64,000 bases of DNA from an uncultured Eubacteriales bacterium (GTDB taxonomy: Bacteria; Bacillota; Clostridia; Oscillospirales; Acutalibacteraceae): positions 1 through 64,000 of the forward strand of contig CAKSQS010000006.1 of assembly GCA_934486705.1 (NCBI GenBank), written 5' to 3'. Under the pieces are notes generated by a model, which had not been told where the DNA came from, did not search any database, and saw nothing but the letters and a program-made list of their open reading frames with translations. Position numbers and translations under genes: made by a program. This document shows, one piece after another, positions 59,634-64,000 of the stretch (within the stretch, counting starts at the first letter, position 1; the number at the start of each line of letters is the position of its first letter).

Positions 59634-59691
59634 TTGACAAACGGCGCGTTACAGTGTATTATTTAACTGTACTATAAAGACTAATACAGTT
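59634..59691 (+). promoter_or_regulatory. Promoter and YtrA-type operator of the GntR-ABC operon
   Basis: TTGACA, 17-bp spacer, TATTAT (59657-59662). ACTGTACT-N9-AATACAGT (59666-59690) is an inverted repeat just downstream of the -10, and ACAGTGTATTATTTAACTGT overlaps it. The GntR protein encoded next should bind here. Confidence 0.75.
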
Positions 59692-59706
59692 TCGGGGAGG
59701 TGCGTT

Positions 59707-60084
59707 ATGCTCAAGCTTAATTATAAAAGCGGTGTTCCTATTTGCGACCAGATAGTGAACGGCTTTGTGCGGATGAAGGCGCTGGGGCTTGTAGAAAGCG
59801 GCGAGCAGCTGCCGAGCGTGCGCGCTCTCGCGGTGGAGCTGGGCGTAAACCCGAACACTATACAAAAAGCCTACCAGATTCTTGAAAGCAGCGGCATTAT
59901 ATACTCGGTAAAGGGCAAGGGGTCGTTTATATCGGACGACGCCGCAGCGGACACGGCGGTTATAATGTCGGCAAAAAAAGATTTTCGCGCGGCGGTATCT
60001 GCCGCGGCAGAACTTGGGCTTAAGGAAAAGGAGCTTTTGGAAATAGTTTCCGAAATGTTTGAAAAAGAGAGGGACGCGAAATGA
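59707..60084 (+). CDS. GntR-family (YtrA subfamily) repressor
   Basis: 125 residues. VPICDQIVNGFVRMKALGLV and the winged HTH LPSVRALAVELGVNPNTIQK; only a short helical C-terminal part, which marks YtrA-type regulators. These usually control ABC exporters linked to cell-envelope stress. Overlaps the ATPase gene by 4 bp. Confidence 0.9.
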   Translation: MLKLNYKSGVPICDQIVNGFVRMKALGLVESGEQLPSVRALAVELGVNPNTIQKAYQILESSGIIYSVKGKGSFISDDAAADTAVIMSAKKDFRAAVSAAAELGLKEKELLEIVSEMFEKERDAK

Positions 60085-60980
60085 TAAAGGCTGAAAACCT
60101 CACTAAAATTTTCGGCGGCAAAAAGGCGCTCGACTCTGTAAATGTTACTATCGGCGAGGGCTCTATATACGGGCTTGTCGGCTCAAACGGCTCGGGAAAA
60201 TCCACACTTTTAAGGCTTGCTTCTGGTGTGTATATGCCGGACGGCGGCAGCATTACCGCAAACGGTGAAAAAATATTTGATAACCCGCAAATAAAGTCAC
60301 GCATTGCCTACCTCGGCGATACGCCGTATTTTATGCCGAACGCCTCAATAAAGGAAACGGCGGATTTTTACCGCAGGCTTTACCCCCGCTTTGACAACAC
60401 GCTTTACAACCGCCTGCTCGAAATTTTTCCGCTTGATTATAAAGCTAAAATATCCACAATGTCAAAGGGTATGCAGCGGCAGGCAGCGCTTATAACCGCA
60501 ATCGCCTCTTCACCCGATTATTTACTGCTCGACGAAGCGTTCGACGGGCTTGACGTGGTTATCCGCAAGGCGCTGAAAGGCATATTGGTAGAGGGCGTTA
60601 CGGGGCGGAATATGACTACGGTTATCGCCTCGCACAATTTGCGCGAGTTAGAGGACCTGTGTGACAGCGTAGGGCTTGTGCATAATGGGCATATGGTTTT
60701 GAGCGACGAGGTAGATAACCTTAAAAGCAGCCTGCACAAGGTTCAGGCGGCTTTTCGCGGTGTGCCCGACGTAACGGCGTTTTCGGGGCTTGACGTTATC
60801 AAGGCCGAGCGCAGCGGGTCGCTTTTGCAAATGATAGTGCGCGGTGATGAGGAAGAAATTATGAATTATATAAATCGGCTCTCCCCCATTTTTTCTGAGT
60901 GTATTGAGCCGTCGCTTGAAGAAACGTTTGTATATGAGCTGGAGGTGAACGGATATGACGTCAAAAGCATTGCCGAATAG
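60081..60980 (+). CDS. ABC transporter ATP-binding protein (YtrB-like)
   Basis: 299 residues. Walker A GSNGSGKST, signature MSKGMQRQ, Walker B LLLDEAFDGLD. C-terminal 80 residues are the usual extension of export ATPases. Works with the permease encoded next; overlap 26 bp. Confidence 0.9.
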   Translation: MIKAENLTKIFGGKKALDSVNVTIGEGSIYGLVGSNGSGKSTLLRLASGVYMPDGGSITANGEKIFDNPQIKSRIAYLGDTPYFMPNASIKETADFYRRLYPRFDNTLYNRLLEIFPLDYKAKISTMSKGMQRQAALITAIASSPDYLLLDEAFDGLDVVIRKALKGILVEGVTGRNMTTVIASHNLRELEDLCDSVGLVHNGHMVLSDEVDNLKSSLHKVQAAFRGVPDVTAFSGLDVIKAERSGSLLQMIVRGDEEEIMNYINRLSPIFSECIEPSLEETFVYELEVNGYDVKSIAE

Positions 60981-62643
60981 CTTTCACCCCGCAAGGCGGT
61001 TGCTTGCCTATTCGCTAAAACGAACCTCAGGGCTTACCGTGCTTATGACGGTCGTAGCCCTGCTTGCCTGCCCCGTTTACACACTGCTTAAAATTGAGCG
61101 GATTTACGAAAACACAGCCAAGGCTTATAATCTGAACTCCGTAGCCCCCCTGCTTATGATGATAACGGCTGTTGCGTCGGTCGCGGCGGCGCTTGTTTAT
61201 ATGTTTATAAACTTTGCGTTTCTTTACAGCCGCAGCTCAAGCGACTTTTTCCATTCATTACCCACAACCCGCGTGGGGCTTTTGTTTGCGCGGCTTATCT
61301 CAAGCGTTTTGCCTATAATCATTCCCGTAACGCTGGTTTACGGCGCAATGTGCGGGCTGAAGCTTTCAAAATATGTTGAGTGCAGCATAAAGCCTATTTT
61401 AAAGGGCTACGCCTTTAACCTGCTTATACTGTTTGCACTGGCGGCGTTTTCGCTTATATTTATGATTTGCGCCGGCAGTATTTTCGACCTTATTATCTCA
61501 TTCTTTACATTTAATATAGGTATAGTGCTGGTTCAGCTTATAAATTCCTTGCTTTGTCAAAATTTCCTTTTCGGCTATCCCTACAATTATACCGAAAGCA
61601 TTGTAAACGCATCGTCGCCCTATTGGTTTGCCTTTAACAGGTTTGCAAACATACTTGAGGGTGTTCTGCCCGCCCGGTCGGAAATATTCTTCGCTGTGAA
61701 GCTGCTTATAATCACCTTTTTCTCACTTGCGGTGAGCATTGCGCTTTACCGTGGCAGAAAGAGCGAGAAAAGCGGTATCTCCTATGCGTATAATTTCATA
61801 TATATAGTGTGCGGGCTTATAGTAGGTGTTCTCGGCGCGTTCGGTGTAGGCTCTATATTCGCCGAGGGTGATATTAACTTCGTATTTTGGGTATTTGCGG
61901 TTGTCGGCGGCGTGCTTGCGTCAATAATCTTCGGCGCAATTAACGACCGCGGGTTTAAAACAATTAAAAAATCCGCCATTATGGGTGCGGTATCCGTAGC
62001 GCTGCTCGGCTCGTTCACCGTGATACTTGTAACCGGCTGCTTCGGTTACAGCAAGCGCGTCCCTGCCGCAAATAAAATAGAAAGCATAACCGTAGAGTTT
62101 ACCGGCATGCAAATGACTGTGAAGGAGCCCGAAACGGTGCTGCAGCTCCATGGGAAAATAGTAAATAATGAAGACGACGGCGGGGATTACCTGAATATTG
62201 ACTACACCCTTAAAAACGGCAGGCATTTTGTACGGACCTATAACAGAATAAATTATTCAAATTATATGCCGCTGCTGCTTGAGCTTTACAAAAGCCCCGA
62301 GCATATAAACAGCATACGCAGCGAAATACTGGGAAATATAACAACCAACCGCTCGGTTTACACCACCGGCTATGTTTCGGCGGACGGCGATGAAAACTCT
62401 ACCGAAGAGGTTGCCACGGAAGAAATTGCCGTAACCGAGGCGCAGCTGAAAAAATTGGTTGAGGCATATATTTCCGATCTGCCCAAAGCTACCTATAAGA
62501 GCATAACCGATGAATGTCAGCTTAACCTTCAGATAAGCGGCGTGGATAAAGATTTTAAATACACATATATTTCGCTGAATGTTGAGGATACCTTTGAAAA
62601 CACTTTAAGCGTTGCAAAGGAGCTCGGCATTTCAGTACCGTAA
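60955..62643 (+). CDS. ABC transporter permease, large
   Basis: 562 residues, first helix about 25-50 and six or more further helices to about 370. Residues 385-560 form a hydrophilic extracellular domain, which is not usual in simple YtrC-like permeases. RRLLAYSLKRTSGLTVL and SSSDFFHSLPTTRVGLLFAR are like bacitracin/ytr-type ABC permeases. Starts at ATG 60955 with GGAGGTG upstream. Confidence 0.8.
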   Translation: MTSKALPNSFHPARRLLAYSLKRTSGLTVLMTVVALLACPVYTLLKIERIYENTAKAYNLNSVAPLLMMITAVASVAAALVYMFINFAFLYSRSSSDFFHSLPTTRVGLLFARLISSVLPIIIPVTLVYGAMCGLKLSKYVECSIKPILKGYAFNLLILFALAAFSLIFMICAGSIFDLIISFFTFNIGIVLVQLINSLLCQNFLFGYPYNYTESIVNASSPYWFAFNRFANILEGVLPARSEIFFAVKLLIITFFSLAVSIALYRGRKSEKSGISYAYNFIYIVCGLIVGVLGAFGVGSIFAEGDINFVFWVFAVVGGVLASIIFGAINDRGFKTIKKSAIMGAVSVALLGSFTVILVTGCFGYSKRVPAANKIESITVEFTGMQMTVKEPETVLQLHGKIVNNEDDGGDYLNIDYTLKNGRHFVRTYNRINYSNYMPLLLELYKSPEHINSIRSEILGNITTNRSVYTTGYVSADGDENSTEEVATEEIAVTEAQLKKLVEAYISDLPKATYKSITDECQLNLQISGVDKDFKYTYISLNVEDTFENTLSVAKELGISVP

Positions 62644-62726
62644 TACCTGCCGTTCCGTTTTTAAAAAACTTGACTTTTTGCTATAATATGATATAATTAG
62701 CCTTGCACCGTTTCGGCGGTGCATAT

Positions 62727-62776
62727 GCGCCGGTAGCTCAGCAGGATAGAGCGTCCGCCTCCTAAGCGGGCGATCG
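62727..62776 (+). pseudogene. tRNA-Arg(CCU) fragment lacking its 3' part
   Basis: GCGCCGGTAGCTCAGCAGGA then anticodon arm CCGCCTCCTAAGCGG (anticodon CCT). After about 62770 the sequence no longer matches: no T-arm and no CCGGCGC that would pair with the acceptor. A complete tRNA-Arg(CCT) follows 54 bp later. Confidence 0.8.
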
Positions 62777-62817
62777 TTCGTATCCACAGGCTTTAATTTA
62801 TACCTAAAATTTCATAT

Positions 62818-63086
62818 TTATTAGCAAATGTCTCGGTAGCTCAGCTGGACAGAGCACACGCCTCCTAAGCGTGGGGTCGGGGGTTCAAATCCCTTCCGGG
62901 ACGCCAGAAAAACCGCTGTAAGCCTTTATTTCAAAGGGTTTGCGGCGTTTTTTGTTTTTCCGCCTATTAAGCGGCTTTTACTGCCTGCCGCAAATTTTTT
63001 CTGTTACCGAGCCTTAAAAAAAGTTTGCTAATTGGATTCGAACGATTTTTTAAAATTTGCTAATGAAATCTGCAAATTTGCTAATT
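62818..63086. repeat. ATTTGCTAAT repeats around tRNA-Arg and the integrase gene
   Basis: ATTAGCAAATG at 62819-62829 (inverted) and TTTGCTAAT at about 63026, 63055 and 63076 (direct), all within 270 bp. They surround the tRNA and sit upstream of the end of the integrase gene, as expected of integrase or excisionase arm sites. Confidence 0.5.
62830..62906 (+). tRNA. tRNA-Arg (anticodon CCU)
   Basis: Acceptor GTCTCGG pairs with CCGGGAC (one G-U). Anticodon arm ACGCCTCCTAAGCGT with CCT. T-arm GGGGGTTCAAATCCCTT. Discriminator G and encoded CCA (62904-62906). Confidence 0.95.
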
Positions 63087-63091
63087 TCTCA

Positions 63092-64000
63092 TTAGCAAGC
63101 CTTTTGACCTGCGATGATCGAAGCCAAAGTATTAGCAAGTTCAGGCGACTTTTGCAGCTGCTCAATCAGTGCCGCAAGGTCAACGGTTTGGGGTTGTGAT
63201 TCTTCCGGCGGCGGCGTAACTTTTCTTAAATCGGGGTTAGAATAGAACGCACTTTCAAATTTCTGTGCGTTGATTTTTCTGTCTTCATCAAGAATATGCG
63301 CATACACCTTTGTAATCATATCAATTTCCGCATGACCCGTATCGCCCTGTGTTGCCTTCAGGTCTCCGTGGTTGAGCTTCAGTTTATAGGTAGTGCTGGA
63401 ATGCCGGAGCGAATGGAAAACCACATTGGGAAGCCCTGCTTTTTCTTTGAGCATCAGAAACTCCTTTTCGATAATGCGGTTTTCACAGGGGCGTCCGTTG
63501 GGCAAGGCAACCACAAGATTGAAGTCCTGGTACTCATTACCGAGAAATTCCTTCAGTTCTTCCTGCGCTGTTCTCCACTCTCTCAATATGTAGGCTACCG
63601 TTTTCGGCAGCCACACCTTGCGGATACTGGAATCGGTTTTCGGCTTTTTCAGAACGATACGGGTGCTGGTGTTCGGCATGAGCGGCACAAAGATATGGTA
63701 TATATCCTTTTCTCCCAACATCTCGATTGCCTGCTTCGTACAGCGTGTAAGCTCCTTGTCGATAAAAATGTAAGCATCGTCTGCGGCAATGTCCGCATCT
63801 TCCACATGAACATTGTCCCATGTCAGGCCGAGGATCTCACCCATACGGAGTGAGCAGGCAAAGGCCAGATTCATGGCAATATAGAGCTTGCTGTCCGTGC
63901 ATTCGTCTAACGCCTTGCGTATCGTATCGGCGTCCCAGATGTCTCGCTTCTTGTACTCAACCTTTGGCAGCACCACATTATCAAACGGATTCTTTCCGAT
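63092..64000 (-). CDS. Tyrosine site-specific integrase, catalytic part (runs off the window)
   Basis: At least 302 residues, frame open through the window edge (IGKNPFDN precedes the internal GTG at 63976). Catalytic residues: Arg in ACSLRMGEILGLTW, HSLRH (His-x-x-Arg), the second His in GHAEIDMITKV and Tyr in YAHI. A Pro/Glu-rich tail follows. Typical of integrases of conjugative and mobilisable elements; the neighbouring tRNA-Arg is the likely target. Confidence 0.93.
   Translation of the reverse strand: MGKNPFDNVVLPKVEYKKRDIWDADTIRKALDECTDSKLYIAMNLAFACSLRMGEILGLTWDNVHVEDADIAADDAYIFIDKELTRCTKQAIEMLGEKDIYHIFVPLMPNTSTRIVLKKPKTDSSIRKVWLPKTVAYILREWRTAQEELKEFLGNEYQDFNLVVALPNGRPCENRIIEKEFLMLKEKAGLPNVVFHSLRHSSTTYKLKLNHGDLKATQGDTGHAEIDMITKVYAHILDEDRKINAQKFESAFYSNPDLRKVTPPPEESQPQTVDLAALIEQLQKSPELANTLASIIAGQKAC

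Noticed and set aside
63000..63090. CRISPR-like array near the integrase because of repeated TTTGCTAAT
   Set aside because: Repeats are only 9 bp, spacing is irregular, and no cas genes are nearby.

Overview
This window looks like a piece of chromosome from an anaerobic, medium-GC clostridial Firmicute, probably a gut Oscillospirales/Ruminococcaceae-type bacterium. The evidence is a Gram-positive S10-spc-alpha ribosomal order with adk-map-KOW-infA-rpmJ inside it, a zinc-type S14, strong AGGAGG-like ribosome binding sites, TTGACA/TATAAT promoters, a class I cyclic-di-GMP riboswitch, and lipoproteins with no sign of an outer membrane. No species can be named from sequence alone.

Layout. 0-0.7 kb: a broken parB-like gene and tRNA-Leu(GAG). 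0.8-12.4 kb (minus strand): a nine-gene envelope/exopolysaccharide operon read from one promoter through a c-di-GMP-I riboswitch with a terminator. In order of transcription it encodes a VTC-domain protein, a DUF4956 membrane protein, a deacetylase-like lipoprotein, a CotH-family kinase, a membrane-anchored glycosidase, a HEAT-repeat protein, a processive GT2 synthase, a DivIVA-like coiled coil and an EAL phosphodiesterase. 12.4-14.7 kb: C39-like protein, small-multidrug-export-family protein and a lipid-linked oligosaccharide flippase. 14.75-17.25 kb: metal-responsive ArsR regulator, stand-alone HMA metallochaperone and P1B ATPase. 17.3-21.7 kb: anchored cohesin-domain protein, aspartate aminotransferase, SecD and SecF.

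21.7-29.6 kb is an accessory region. It holds a secreted cohesin-like protein, a 35-residue putative RiPP precursor followed by a terminator, a radical SAM/SPASM maturase, an HprK-like kinase, a PqqD-like protein, an S24/S26-type peptidase and a heparinase II/III-like protein. The precursor-maturase core is visibly more AT-rich than its flanks. Two copies of a small convergent RNA locus (type I toxin-antitoxin-like) lie here and two more follow the ribosomal operon at 45.8-46.4 kb.

29.6-45.75 kb: the complete S10, spc and alpha operons in one direction, with an unusual ~250-bp hairpin-rich spacer between rplW and rplB. 46.4-49.7 kb: an XRE regulator with a divergent small gene, and argG-argH under an ArgR-box promoter. 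49.8-55.1 kb: a small membrane-protein/attenuator-like leader and the livKHMGF branched-chain amino acid transporter. 55.1-57.5 kb: MATE exporter, a MITE-like element and two small HTH regulators. 57.5-62.6 kb: an amidase, a cation/proton antiporter, and a GntR(YtrA-like)-ABC transporter operon with its operator. 62.7-64.0 kb: a 3'-truncated tRNA-Arg(CCU), an intact tRNA-Arg(CCU) and the catalytic part of a tyrosine integrase, i.e. the left edge of an integrated element that continues past the window.

The most promising little-described systems are (i) the c-di-GMP-riboswitch-controlled CotH/VTC/DUF4956/GT2 operon that encodes its own EAL phosphodiesterase, (ii) the radical-SAM RiPP locus with its unannotated precursor, and (iii) the four-copy family of par/Fst-like type I toxin-antitoxin loci. 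All functional statements are read from sequence motifs by eye; no searches or folding programs were run.
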